A DNA stretch of 13,888 bases from positions 1,178,425-1,192,312 of the forward strand of contig CP070766.1 in the NCBI GenBank assembly GCA_020345705.1. Reading direction: 5' to 3'. A program made the position numbers and the translations under genes. The notes beneath the pieces are model-generated. The model ran no database searches. It saw only the letters and a list, made by a program, of their open reading frames with translations, and was not told the origin of the DNA. Origin of the DNA: Candidatus Zixiibacteriota bacterium. Its GTDB lineage: Bacteria > Zixibacteria > MSB-5A5 > GN15 > PGXB01. Position 1 is the first letter of the stretch, and each line of letters begins with the position of its first letter. Shown one piece after another: positions 7,127 to 13,362 of the stretch.

Positions 7127-8251
7127 ATGGGTCATGCATATACTCCAGGATTAAAAGTAACCGATAAGATACTGTTGACAAAGAAGCGCATCCTTCCCCT
7201 GAAGGGCGAGGTGATCGTCAACAAGGGTGATCGCGTGAAGCCGGACGACGTGGTAGCCAGGACTATGCTGCCCGGAACAGTCGAGCCGATGAACGTCGCC
7301 AACATTCTGGGCATTCCTCCCGAGGATATTGAGGATGCCATGCTTAAGAAGCACGGAGATGATGTTGAGGAAGGCGAACTGATCGCCTTAAGCAAATCGT
7401 TTTTCATATTCAAATCGAAGTGTTTCGCCAAGATCGGCGGGAAGATTGAGTCGATATCGCACGTCACCGGCCAGGTTCTACTCCGCGGCGATCCAATACC
7501 GGTGACGGTGAAGGCGTACATTGAGGGTGAAGTGGTAGACGTATACGAAAATGAAGGTGTGGCCGTCTCGTCCTGGGGATCGTTCGTCCAGGGCATTTTC
7601 GGAATCGGCGGAGAAACACACGGAGCCATCAAGGTTGTCGTGCCCGATAACAAAACCGTCCTGACCGAAAACGAAATCAACGCCGACTGCAAAGGCATGG
7701 TCATCGTCGGCGGCTCGCTGGTTACCTCCGACGCCATCAAGAAAGCCGCTTCGGTGGGAGCGACCGGGATAGTCGTGGGCGGTTTTGACGACAAGGACCT
7801 GCGTGAATTTCTGGGCTATGACATCGGCGTGGCTATTACCGGATCGGAAGAAATCGGAATCACGCTGATAGTCACTGAAGGCTTCGGGCAGATCAACATG
7901 GCGCAAAAGACATTTGACCTTCTCAAATCCAAGGAGGGACAGCTGGCCTGTATCAACGGCGCCACGCAGATTCGGGCCGGTGTCATCAGACCTGAATTAA
8001 TCATTCCCTTTGGCGGCGACGTGCACGCTAAAATCGAGGCCGCCGACTATCGTGAGCAGGGACTTAATATCGGCACGCCCGTCAGAGTCATTCGGCATCC
8101 GTATTTCGGACAGCTGGGCAAGGTCACGAATCTTCCCCCCCAACTTACCGAACTGGAGTCCGGCTCCAGGGCTCGAATTCTGGAAGTTGAGTTTGATGAC
8201 GGAATCAAGGCCATTGTCCCGCGCGCCAATGTGGAAATGCTAGAATCATAA
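7127..8251 (+). CDS. Conserved-looking protein with barrel-sandwich-like N-terminus and C-terminal KOW-like module
   Basis: 374 residues, no signal peptide and no transmembrane helix, so probably cytoplasmic. Residues 25-140 alternate short strands with K-G-E-V, K-x-G-D-R-V-K-P-D-D-V-V-A and G-K-I-E-S-I-S-H-V-T-G-Q-V stretches, as in biotinyl/lipoyl or RnfC-type barrel-sandwich hybrid folds; no lipoylated or biotinylated lysine motif is evident. Residues 185-300 form an alpha/beta domain (G-M-V-I-V-G-G-S-L-V-T-S-D-A-I-K-K-A, then G-A-T-G-I-V-V-G-G) that recalls swivelling or PA-like domains. Residues 315-374 look like a KOW/SH3 barrel: T-P-V-R-V-I-R-H-P-Y-F-G, G-K-V-T-N-L-P, and a final V-P-R-A-N-V-E. 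I do not recognise a named family. GAGGCG (7114-7119), 7 bases before the ATG, supports the start. It is the last gene before a bidirectional terminator and follows a GlmL-type ATPase and a membrane protein, which suggests a shared but unknown role. Confidence 0.8.
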   Translation: MGHAYTPGLKVTDKILLTKKRILPLKGEVIVNKGDRVKPDDVVARTMLPGTVEPMNVANILGIPPEDIEDAMLKKHGDDVEEGELIALSKSFFIFKSKCFAKIGGKIESISHVTGQVLLRGDPIPVTVKAYIEGEVVDVYENEGVAVSSWGSFVQGIFGIGGETHGAIKVVVPDNKTVLTENEINADCKGMVIVGGSLVTSDAIKKAASVGATGIVVGGFDDKDLREFLGYDIGVAITGSEEIGITLIVTEGFGQINMAQKTFDLLKSKEGQLACINGATQIRAGVIRPELIIPFGGDVHAKIEAADYREQGLNIGTPVRVIRHPYFGQLGKVTNLPPQLTELESGSRARILEVEFDDGIKAIVPRANVEMLES

Positions 8252-8283
8252 ACCGGCTGCGGTGAAAAAATACACTCACAAAT

Positions 8284-8309
8284 AAAAAGGCCGCATCGAG
8301 CGGCCTTTT
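8284..8309. terminator. Bidirectional intrinsic terminator
   Basis: GGCCGC (8289-8294) pairs with GCGGCC (8300-8305) around the loop ATCGA. The stem is flanked by AAAA (8285-8288) and TTTT (8306-8309), which extend it by 4 A-T pairs. On the minus strand the tail is TTTTTATT. It lies between convergent genes, 33 bases after the KOW-like gene and about 60 bases beyond the stop of the small lipoprotein gene, and can serve both. Confidence 0.85.
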
Positions 8310-8369
8310 GCTTGTTCGGCCCGGACACATCCCTGCGCTCACAGACCGGCTTTCCGGTATCAAAGGCGG

Positions 8370-8576
8370 TTAGTTTCCCCCCGGTTCAGACTCGGTGCTC
8401 TCAATCATGGTAGTATCCATTACTTCCATGGTATCTTCCATTGTTGTATCCACAGCGGCGGGCTCGGGGGCCTCCTCGACAGCCGGTTCCGTTTGAGGTT
8501 CTTCTTGCTTGCCGCAGCCAAAAATGAATGCCATAATCAAAAGGCCGGACAATGCAAATACCAACAGTCTCTTCAT
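8370..8576 (-). CDS. Small acidic lipoprotein of unknown function
   Basis: 68 residues from the ATG at 8576. An upstream in-frame ATG at 8633 would place 19 polar residues before the signal peptide and has no ribosome binding site; it also falls upstream of the probable transcription start. The chosen start has GGGAGA seven bases ahead. Residues 1-20 are a lipoprotein signal (M-K-R-L-L then a hydrophobic core) with a lipobox-like I-F-G-C21; phenylalanine at -2 is unusual. The mature part is only about 48 residues, holds 14 acidic residues and one lysine, and repeats D-T-T-M / E-D-T-M / V-M-D-T-T-M. It is likely disordered. Small lipoproteins of this kind are often envelope-stress or spacer proteins, but no function can be stated. 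It is divergent from the tol operon, and the two promoters are back to back. Confidence 0.65.
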   Translation of the reverse strand: MKRLLVFALSGLLIMAFIFGCGKQEEPQTEPAVEEAPEPAAVDTTMEDTMEVMDTTMIESTESEPGGN

Positions 8577-8617
8577 AACAGTTCTCCCATCCTTAGAATT
8601 TGCGCTTAACATCGACG

Positions 8618-8646
8618 CAGATAAGAATTTCAAACCGTCTTGTCAA
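8618..8646 (-). promoter_or_regulatory. Candidate sigma70 promoter of the small lipoprotein gene
   Basis: Read on the minus strand, TTGACA (complement of 8641-8646) is followed after 17 bases by TATCTG (complement of 8618-8623). The -35 is perfect; the -10 matches 3 of 6, keeping the leading TAT. The start site would be near 8611, about 35 bases before the chosen ATG. Confidence 0.5.
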
Positions 8647-8689
8647 CAAAAAGTTTCGGCAATTTTGCGGCACCGGGAATAGCTTTTTG

Positions 8690-8718
8690 TTGACGCACAT
8701 ATTTTGCCTCCGTATAAT
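8690..8718 (+). promoter_or_regulatory. Near-consensus sigma70 promoter of the tolQ operon
   Basis: TTGACG (8690-8695), a 17-base spacer and a perfect TATAAT (8713-8718). Transcription would begin near 8725, about 75 bases before tolQ. Its -35 is 43 bases from the -35 of the divergent lipoprotein promoter, so a regulator bound between them could affect both. Confidence 0.8.
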
Positions 8719-8799
8719 TCTCGGGCACAATAATATGAGTTCGTTTATGTATGATTGGGATATGGACCTTTCAACTTGTTAAGACGTAAAAGGTAAAGC

Positions 8800-9525
8800 A
8801 TGCAAGCTATGTTTATATTGCCGTTGGGATTTTTTTCGGGTGGGATCTGGCAGATTATCGGGCAGTCGAGCCTGTTCGGCGCCCTCATCCTCACTATCCT
8901 GGTCTGCTTCTCTCTTATTTCCTGGGGTATCATGTTCAATAAGTGGCGAGCTTACGCCAGGGTCGAACGAGAAAGCCTGGCGTTTCTGAACATCTTCCGC
9001 AAATCGTCGAAGTTATCAGCTGTCGTCAGTCAGGCCAAGGCTCTGAGGATGACTCCATTCTCCGGCATATTCATTAGAGGCTATGATGAGATTAACGAAA
9101 TTCTCTCCTCGAAGAAGACACCGGGCAACCCGGCCGGCAACAACAGACCCCTGACCAAGAGCGACATTGAAATCATCGCCATGACCCTCGAAAGAGCGAC
9201 CGCCGAAGAAATCGGGATACTTGAAAGAAGAGTCGTTTTTCTGGCCACGACCGCCAACACGGCTCCTTTTCTCGGTCTGCTGGGAACGGTTGTCGGTGTC
9301 ATGGATGCCTTCTGGTCGATAGGGGAACGCGGCTCGGCTTCGCTGGCCGTCGTGGCCCCGGGGATCGCGGAAGCGCTGCTGGCGACGATTGTCGGCCTGG
9401 GAGCGGCCATCCCGGCTGTAATAGGTTTCAACTGGGCAAGCAACAAATTGAAATATTTTTATGATAAGGCCTCCAACTTCGCGCTCGAATTTGAGGCAAG
9501 AATCACCAAGGATCTAGTCGGATGA
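8800..9525 (+). CDS. tolQ: TolQ, proton-channel subunit of the Tol-Pal motor (MotA/TolQ/ExbB family)
   Basis: 241 residues, close to the usual TolQ length. TolQ forms an inner-membrane pentamer around TolR and converts proton flow into movement of TolA. Three membrane helices are visible: about 20-43, 147-168 and 188-210. The cytoplasmic loop between the first two is large, as in the family. The conserved core T-A-P-F-L-G-L-L-G-T-V-x-G-V-M-D-A-F (154-171) and the third helix G-I-A-E-A-L-L-A-T-I-V-G-L (188-200) are textbook for ExbB/TolQ. ExbB and TolQ are told apart here by context: tolB and pal follow. The in-frame codon two before the ATG is a stop (TAA 8794-8796), so the start is at 8800 or the second ATG at 8809; AAAGGT (8789-8794) upstream fits the first. 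Its last bases overlap tolR (ATGA 9522-9525). Confidence 0.93.
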   Translation: MQAMFILPLGFFSGGIWQIIGQSSLFGALILTILVCFSLISWGIMFNKWRAYARVERESLAFLNIFRKSSKLSAVVSQAKALRMTPFSGIFIRGYDEINEILSSKKTPGNPAGNNRPLTKSDIEIIAMTLERATAEEIGILERRVVFLATTANTAPFLGLLGTVVGVMDAFWSIGERGSASLAVVAPGIAEALLATIVGLGAAIPAVIGFNWASNKLKYFYDKASNFALEFEARITKDLVG

Positions 9526-9941
9526 GAAAACGCGAATACAGATCCATGGCCGATATCAACGTCACCAACCTGGTTGACGTTGTTCTGGTGCTGCTCATAA
9601 TATTCATGATTTCGGCGCCTCTCCTGCAGTCCGGGATCGAGGTTGACCTGCCGAAAACGAAAACGGCGGCCCTGGATGAACACGCCGAAGGGGTGGTTCT
9701 CACCATTGATCGAAAGGGCGGCATCTTCATTAATGACGTCTGGACGACCCTCGACAAATTTGAAGGCCGGCTCGACCGGGAACTCAGGAAGATCAACAAA
9801 TCGTCCGTCTTTCTTAGAGCCGATTCCCTTGTGGCTTACGGGGTTGTTGTTGATGTCATTGGAAGATTGAAGCTGATGGGCATCGATGAGCTGGGGCTGA
9901 TCACCACCAAAGAAGAAGATATAGCTAAGAAGCGTAGATGA
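9522..9941 (+). CDS. tolR: TolR, stator plug subunit of the Tol-Pal motor (ExbD/TolR family)
   Basis: 139 residues, typical for TolR/ExbD. It has a short cytoplasmic N-terminus and one membrane helix (about 14-35) that carries D19 in N-L-V-D-V-V-L-V-L-L, the conserved aspartate that is protonated during the motor cycle. The periplasmic domain of about 100 residues starts with the family motif G-I-E-V-D-L-P-K. It works with TolQ in the inner membrane. The ATG overlaps the tolQ stop by four bases and its own stop overlaps the next start in the same way, which suggests translational coupling and fixed stoichiometry. ExbD is the alternative name by family, but the operon decides for TolR. Confidence 0.92.
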   Translation: MRKREYRSMADINVTNLVDVVLVLLIIFMISAPLLQSGIEVDLPKTKTAALDEHAEGVVLTIDRKGGIFINDVWTTLDKFEGRLDRELRKINKSSVFLRADSLVAYGVVVDVIGRLKLMGIDELGLITTKEEDIAKKRR

Positions 9942-10627
9942 AACAGGACATAGTATTATCGTTTCTGCTTCATTTTCTGGTTATAATTTCGCTGGTTATA
10001 GCCACACCGTTCAAGCCGCATATCAGAACCGACCTGAGCGAGGTTATCACCGTCAGTCTGGCCGCCATGCCGGCACAGATCCAGCCGCAAGCGCCGGAGC
10101 CGGTGGCCATTCCGAAGGCCGTCGTGGAGGATGAACCGATCGCCTTTGTCCCGGAGGCGAAGTCGGTCGATAAGGTCAAACCAGTCAAGAAGCCCAAGGA
10201 AAAAGAGAGAAAAGACGACACTTACCAGCCCAAAGCGGAAACCGGTGCCGAGACTCAACCGGGACTGGGCGAGGGCCTTAAGGACGTCAGCGGCAACCTT
10301 GGCGCGGGCTCGAAATTCGGGGGCGCCGCCATCGACAACGCCGCCTTCGACTATCCTTACTGGTTTGTTCAGGCTTTTTCCAAGATTGAACGTAACTGGA
10401 GCAATCCCGTCTTTGCCAATAGCCCGTTGACGTGCATAATTTACTTTCAGGTAATTAGGTCCGGGCGGGTGCTGAAGGTCGAGATCGAGGAATCGTCCGG
10501 CATAGACGCTTTTGACCGGGCTTGCGAGCGGGCGGTGAAGCTCTCCCAGCCGCTGCCGCCGCTGCCCAATGAGTTTAGAGATGAAATAATTGGCATTCAC
10601 CTTGAATTTCCATACGTACCGCAATGA
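9938..10627 (+). CDS. tolA: Short TolA/TonB-like energy-transducing protein
   Basis: 229 residues. One membrane helix near the N-terminus (about 5-24) anchors it where TolQ-TolR can act on it. Residues 45-110 are rich in P, E, K and A and probably span the periplasm as an extended linker. Residues 137-229 form a TonB/TolA-type C-terminal domain: Y-P-Y-W-F, K-I-E-R-N-W-S-N-P, I-I-Y-F-Q-V-I-R-S-G-R-V, then a S-S-G-I-D-A-F-D-R-A segment that is the common TonB C-terminal signature. Proteobacterial TolA is much longer (about 420 residues, with a long helical domain II), so this form is closer to TonB in size. Its place between tolR and tolB supports a TolA role: pulling on TolB-Pal during constriction. 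Both ends overlap the neighbours by four bases. Confidence 0.85.
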   Translation: MKQDIVLSFLLHFLVIISLVIATPFKPHIRTDLSEVITVSLAAMPAQIQPQAPEPVAIPKAVVEDEPIAFVPEAKSVDKVKPVKKPKEKERKDDTYQPKAETGAETQPGLGEGLKDVSGNLGAGSKFGGAAIDNAAFDYPYWFVQAFSKIERNWSNPVFANSPLTCIIYFQVIRSGRVLKVEIEESSGIDAFDRACERAVKLSQPLPPLPNEFRDEIIGIHLEFPYVPQ

Positions 10628-11943
10628 GACATTTAATAGCAATTTCTTTGACAACGATCATGATAATCCTGGGGATCAAGGCCCTGGCCCAGACGGGCCT
10701 CCCCATCCGCGATGTCCGGGGACGACTGGCCGAGAGGTCAACGTTTGAGCCGACCACGATTGCCGTCGAGGAAGTCCGATATGTTGGGATTGAATACATC
10801 ACCGCCGGCGATTCCGTCATCATGAAAAACTGCGGGATCATTCTGCAAAAGGATTTGGACTTCTCGCCGTACTTCGAAAATATCCCGCTTGACACGTTTT
10901 TCATGCGTCACATGGAACTGGACAGGATGACGCTTCTGGCGTGGAAGCGACTTGACGCCGATTATGTTGTCAAACTGGAAGCGGAATTCCCCGGCCGGGA
11001 CCTGAGGCTTCGCTACAGGCTTCACTCCACCGACTCGGGCCGTGAAATCAAAAAGGAACGGTTTGTCGCCGACAAGAGCAATTACCGGGCGCTGGTGCAT
11101 GAGATCGCCAACGATATTATTAAATTTCTGACCGGAGACGAAGGCATATACCGAACCAGGATTGTCTACACCAGGATTGTGGACGACGCCAAGGAGCTGT
11201 TCATCGCCGATTATGACGGCCGGAACGAGAGGCAGCTGACGGACAATAAATCCATCAATATCCTGCCGACTTTCTCGCCGGACGGCCAGTACATATATTT
11301 CACGAGTTACGTCGATGATGACGCCAGAATCTACATGCTGAATTTGAAGACCAACTCGATCGATCTGATTGCCGCCTATCCAGGACTGAATACCGCTCCG
11401 GCTGTGTCACCGGACGGCAAGACCATTGCCTGTGTTTTGACCAAGGATGGCAACTCGGAGATTTATCTTCTTGACAGAAAAGGCAAGATTAAGAAGCGTC
11501 TGACTTACAGCTGGGCGATCGAAACGGCGCCAACCTGGTCTCCGGACGGTAAGGCTATTGCCTTCACGTCGGATCGGACCGGATCGCCGCAAATCTACGC
11601 AATGGACGTAGACGGATTGAATATCAGGCGGATAACCTATCAGAGCAGCTATAACGATTCCCCCTGCTGGTCACCGAAAGGCGACAGAATTATCTTCGCC
11701 AGTCGCGACGGCCGCTTCCGAATATGCTCTGCCGACATTAATGGAAAGAACTTCCAGGTATTAGCTGATCTGGGCACCAACGAGAATCCTGAGTTTTCTC
11801 CGGATGGCAATCACATCATCTTTTCGTCCACGCGGCTGGGCAAAAAGGAACTCTACGCTATGGACTTATTCGGCAACAACCAGCGCCGGATAACCAATGC
11901 TGGGGGGTGTTCCAATCCCGCCTGGTCGCCATTGAAAAAATAG
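10624..11943 (+). CDS. tolB: TolB, periplasmic beta-propeller protein of the Tol-Pal system
   Basis: 439 residues, the usual TolB size. A Sec signal (1-22, cleavage after A-L-A22) exports it to the periplasm. Residues about 30-170 are the N-terminal alpha/beta domain. The remainder is a six-bladed propeller with S-P-D-G or variant motifs spaced about 43 residues apart, near 218, 262, 305, 349 (S-P-K-G), 391 and 434 (W-S-P-L). TolB binds Pal through the propeller and receives TolA. The last motif is cut short at W-S-P-L-K-K, as expected if the N-terminal strand closes the ring. The start overlaps the tolA stop by four bases (ATGA). No terminator-like hairpin follows; the 125 bases to pal contain a new promoter. 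Confidence 0.93.
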   Translation: MRHLIAISLTTIMIILGIKALAQTGLPIRDVRGRLAERSTFEPTTIAVEEVRYVGIEYITAGDSVIMKNCGIILQKDLDFSPYFENIPLDTFFMRHMELDRMTLLAWKRLDADYVVKLEAEFPGRDLRLRYRLHSTDSGREIKKERFVADKSNYRALVHEIANDIIKFLTGDEGIYRTRIVYTRIVDDAKELFIADYDGRNERQLTDNKSINILPTFSPDGQYIYFTSYVDDDARIYMLNLKTNSIDLIAAYPGLNTAPAVSPDGKTIACVLTKDGNSEIYLLDRKGKIKKRLTYSWAIETAPTWSPDGKAIAFTSDRTGSPQIYAMDVDGLNIRRITYQSSYNDSPCWSPKGDRIIFASRDGRFRICSADINGKNFQVLADLGTNENPEFSPDGNHIIFSSTRLGKKELYAMDLFGNNQRRITNAGGCSNPAWSPLKK

Positions 11944-11994
11944 GATGAACTCGCCCTTTGGCGGACGCGATACACGGCGTTAAATAGATTTTAG

Positions 11995-12023
11995 TTGACC
12001 GATGTTTTGAAATTGGTTAGTAT
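11995..12023 (+). promoter_or_regulatory. Candidate internal sigma70 promoter before pal
   Basis: TTGACC (11995-12000), a 17-base spacer and TAGTAT (12018-12023), 5 of 6 and 4 of 6 consensus matches. The start would fall near 12030, about 40 bases before pal. It would allow pal and the TPR lipoprotein gene to be made in excess of the motor subunits, as is usual for Pal; read-through from tolB also seems possible. Confidence 0.55.
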
Positions 12024-12068
12024 GAATCAATAAAAATAGAGGGTATTTAAAATTCCAAGGAGGAAAAA

Positions 12069-12584
12069 ATGAAGAGAATTGCCGTTTTGTTGCTGCTGGT
12101 GACGGTTCCATTCCTGTTCATGAGCTGCGGCGGGGGGCCCAAACCAATCGAAGAAGAACAACCGGTGGTGACGGAGCCGGAACCCGAACCGGAACCGGAG
12201 CCCGAACCCGAACCGGAGCCGGAACCCGAAGTCAAAAAAGTAAGTGAAGCCGATTTTATGAAGGTCTATTTTGACTTTGATAAGTACAACCTCGTTGACT
12301 CGGCCAGGAAAGCTCTCGAACACAACGCTGAGATTTTGAAAAACAGCGCAGATGTCATCATAAAGATCGAGGGACATTGCGACGAGCGAGGGACGCTCGA
12401 ATATAACCTTTCGCTTGGCGATAAGAGAGCCGGCTCTGCAATGAATTATCTGAAGGAGCTGGGAATCGCGGAAAAGCGACTGCAGACCATCAGCTACGGG
12501 AAAACGCGGCCGGCCGATACCGGGCACGATGAGGCGGCCTGGGCCAAGAACCGTCGCTGCGAGTTTCGAATCGTGTCACAGTAG
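12069..12584 (+). CDS. pal: Pal, peptidoglycan-associated outer-membrane lipoprotein
   Basis: 171 residues. A lipoprotein signal (1-19) ends in L-F-M-S-C20, so C20 should be lipidated and the protein held in the outer membrane. A Gly/Glu/Pro-rich tether with nine Glu-Pro repeats (residues 36-53) leads to the OmpA-like domain (about 66-171). That domain shows V-Y-F-D-F-D, G-H-C-D-E-R-G (102-108) and N-L-S-L-G-D-K-R-A (113-121), with D105 and R120 in the positions that grip diaminopimelate in peptidoglycan, and E-A-A-W-A-K-N-R-R near the end, typical of Pal rather than OmpA. A strong AAGGAGG (12058-12064) five bases before the ATG fits a highly expressed protein. It has its own promoter and is followed 12 bases later by the TPR lipoprotein gene. 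Confidence 0.95.
   Translation: MKRIAVLLLLVTVPFLFMSCGGGPKPIEEEQPVVTEPEPEPEPEPEPEPEPEPEVKKVSEADFMKVYFDFDKYNLVDSARKALEHNAEILKNSADVIIKIEGHCDERGTLEYNLSLGDKRAGSAMNYLKELGIAEKRLQTISYGKTRPADTGHDEAAWAKNRRCEFRIVSQ
12174..12227 (+). repeat. Hexanucleotide repeat coding for nine Glu-Pro units in Pal
   Basis: Nine tandem GAR-CCS codon pairs (GAG/GAA with CCG/CCC). The synonymous codons vary from unit to unit, so the DNA repeat is imperfect while the peptide repeat is exact. Glu-Pro runs form stiff extended rods in TonB-like and envelope proteins, so a spacer between the outer membrane and the peptidoglycan-binding domain is likely. Confidence 0.85.
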
Positions 12585-12596
12585 CGTGATTTGACA

Positions 12597-13358
12597 ATGC
12601 ATTTATTCGGCAAGTTAAAACTATCCGCCATAATTCTGCTCGCGATGAGCTTGATCGCAGGCTGTTGCATGAAGCGGGACATCGTCATTGTTGACGACAA
12701 GATAAACAAGATTATCGCCGATCAGAAGGAGATGAAACAGGCAATAGATCGCCTGGATTCGCTGTTTTACTCCGAGTCCGAGGAATCGGTTAAATTGCGG
12801 GCCGAAATCCGCAGCTCTATTGGCGAGCTCATGGAGCAATTTCGGATGACCCAGGCCAATCTGACCGACCTCCAGGATAAGGTTATCAACATGAGCGAAA
12901 GGGAGCCGGGCCGCTTCGCGGCCAAGCCTCAGATTGTGCAGGCGGATTCGACGGATACTACCGCCCCGCCCGTTATCCCGGGCATCGACTGCCAGGAGTT
13001 GTATGATGAATCGTTCATAAACATCCGGCGCGGACAGTACGAAGAGGCAATCCAGGGCTTCACGGATTATCTCAAGTATTGCGGCAGTCAGGAATCCGCA
13101 GACAACGCCCGCTTCTGGATCGGCGAAGCGTATTACTCCATGGAGAAGTTCAGGGAAGCGATTGATGAATTCGGTCAGCTTTTGAATCTGCACCCGGATT
13201 CGGAAAAGCGTTCGGGCGCGTTGTACAAAATGGCCCGCTCGTACGAAGAACTGGGGCAGAAAAAAGACGCCAAAGAGAACTTCCAGAAGCTGGTCGATGA
13301 CTTCCCGGGGACACTTGAAGCTGAACAGGCCCAGGAGAAGCTCAAGGAGTTAAAATAG
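12597..13358 (+). CDS. cpoB: CpoB/YbgF-like TPR lipoprotein, Tol-Pal cell-division coordinator
   Basis: 253 residues from ATG 12597; a TTG two codons earlier (12591) is possible but less likely, and neither has a good ribosome binding site. A lipoprotein signal with lipobox I-A-G-C23 precedes a second cysteine (C24). Residues about 30-100 are heptad-like and charged, a probable coiled coil that in CpoB makes trimers. After a linker rich in T, P and D, residues about 130-253 hold three tetratricopeptide-type repeats with the signature Y-D-E-S-F-I-N-I-R-R-G-Q-Y-E-E-A-I, then G-E-A-Y-Y-S-M-E-K-F-R-E-A-I, then A-R-S-Y-E-E-L-G-Q-K-K-D-A. CpoB/YbgF proteins link Tol-Pal with peptidoglycan synthesis at the septum. 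Proteobacterial CpoB is soluble in the periplasm, whereas this one appears lipid-anchored. The gene is 12 bases after pal, in the position where ybgF usually stands. Confidence 0.85.
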   Translation: MHLFGKLKLSAIILLAMSLIAGCCMKRDIVIVDDKINKIIADQKEMKQAIDRLDSLFYSESEESVKLRAEIRSSIGELMEQFRMTQANLTDLQDKVINMSEREPGRFAAKPQIVQADSTDTTAPPVIPGIDCQELYDESFINIRRGQYEEAIQGFTDYLKYCGSQESADNARFWIGEAYYSMEKFREAIDEFGQLLNLHPDSEKRSGALYKMARSYEELGQKKDAKENFQKLVDDFPGTLEAEQAQEKLKELK

Positions 13359-13362
13359 GCTG

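Noticed and set aside
8345..8358. Small hairpin ACCGG-CTTT-CCGGT after the small lipoprotein gene.
   Set aside because: Only 5 bp and no T tract on either strand; the 8284-8309 hairpin is the better terminator.
8577..8633. Longer start for the small lipoprotein (19 extra residues).
   Set aside because: It would put polar residues ahead of the signal peptide, lacks a ribosome binding site and begins upstream of the predicted transcription start.
8735..8782. A 15-codon leader frame (M-S-S-F-M-Y-D-W ...) between the tolQ promoter and tolQ.
   Set aside because: No ribosome binding site precedes it and it has no run of regulatory codons; tolQ has its own start signal.
11950..11966. Short CGCC/GGCG inverted repeat after tolB.
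   Set aside because: Four base pairs and no T tract; not enough for a terminator, so read-through into pal remains possible.
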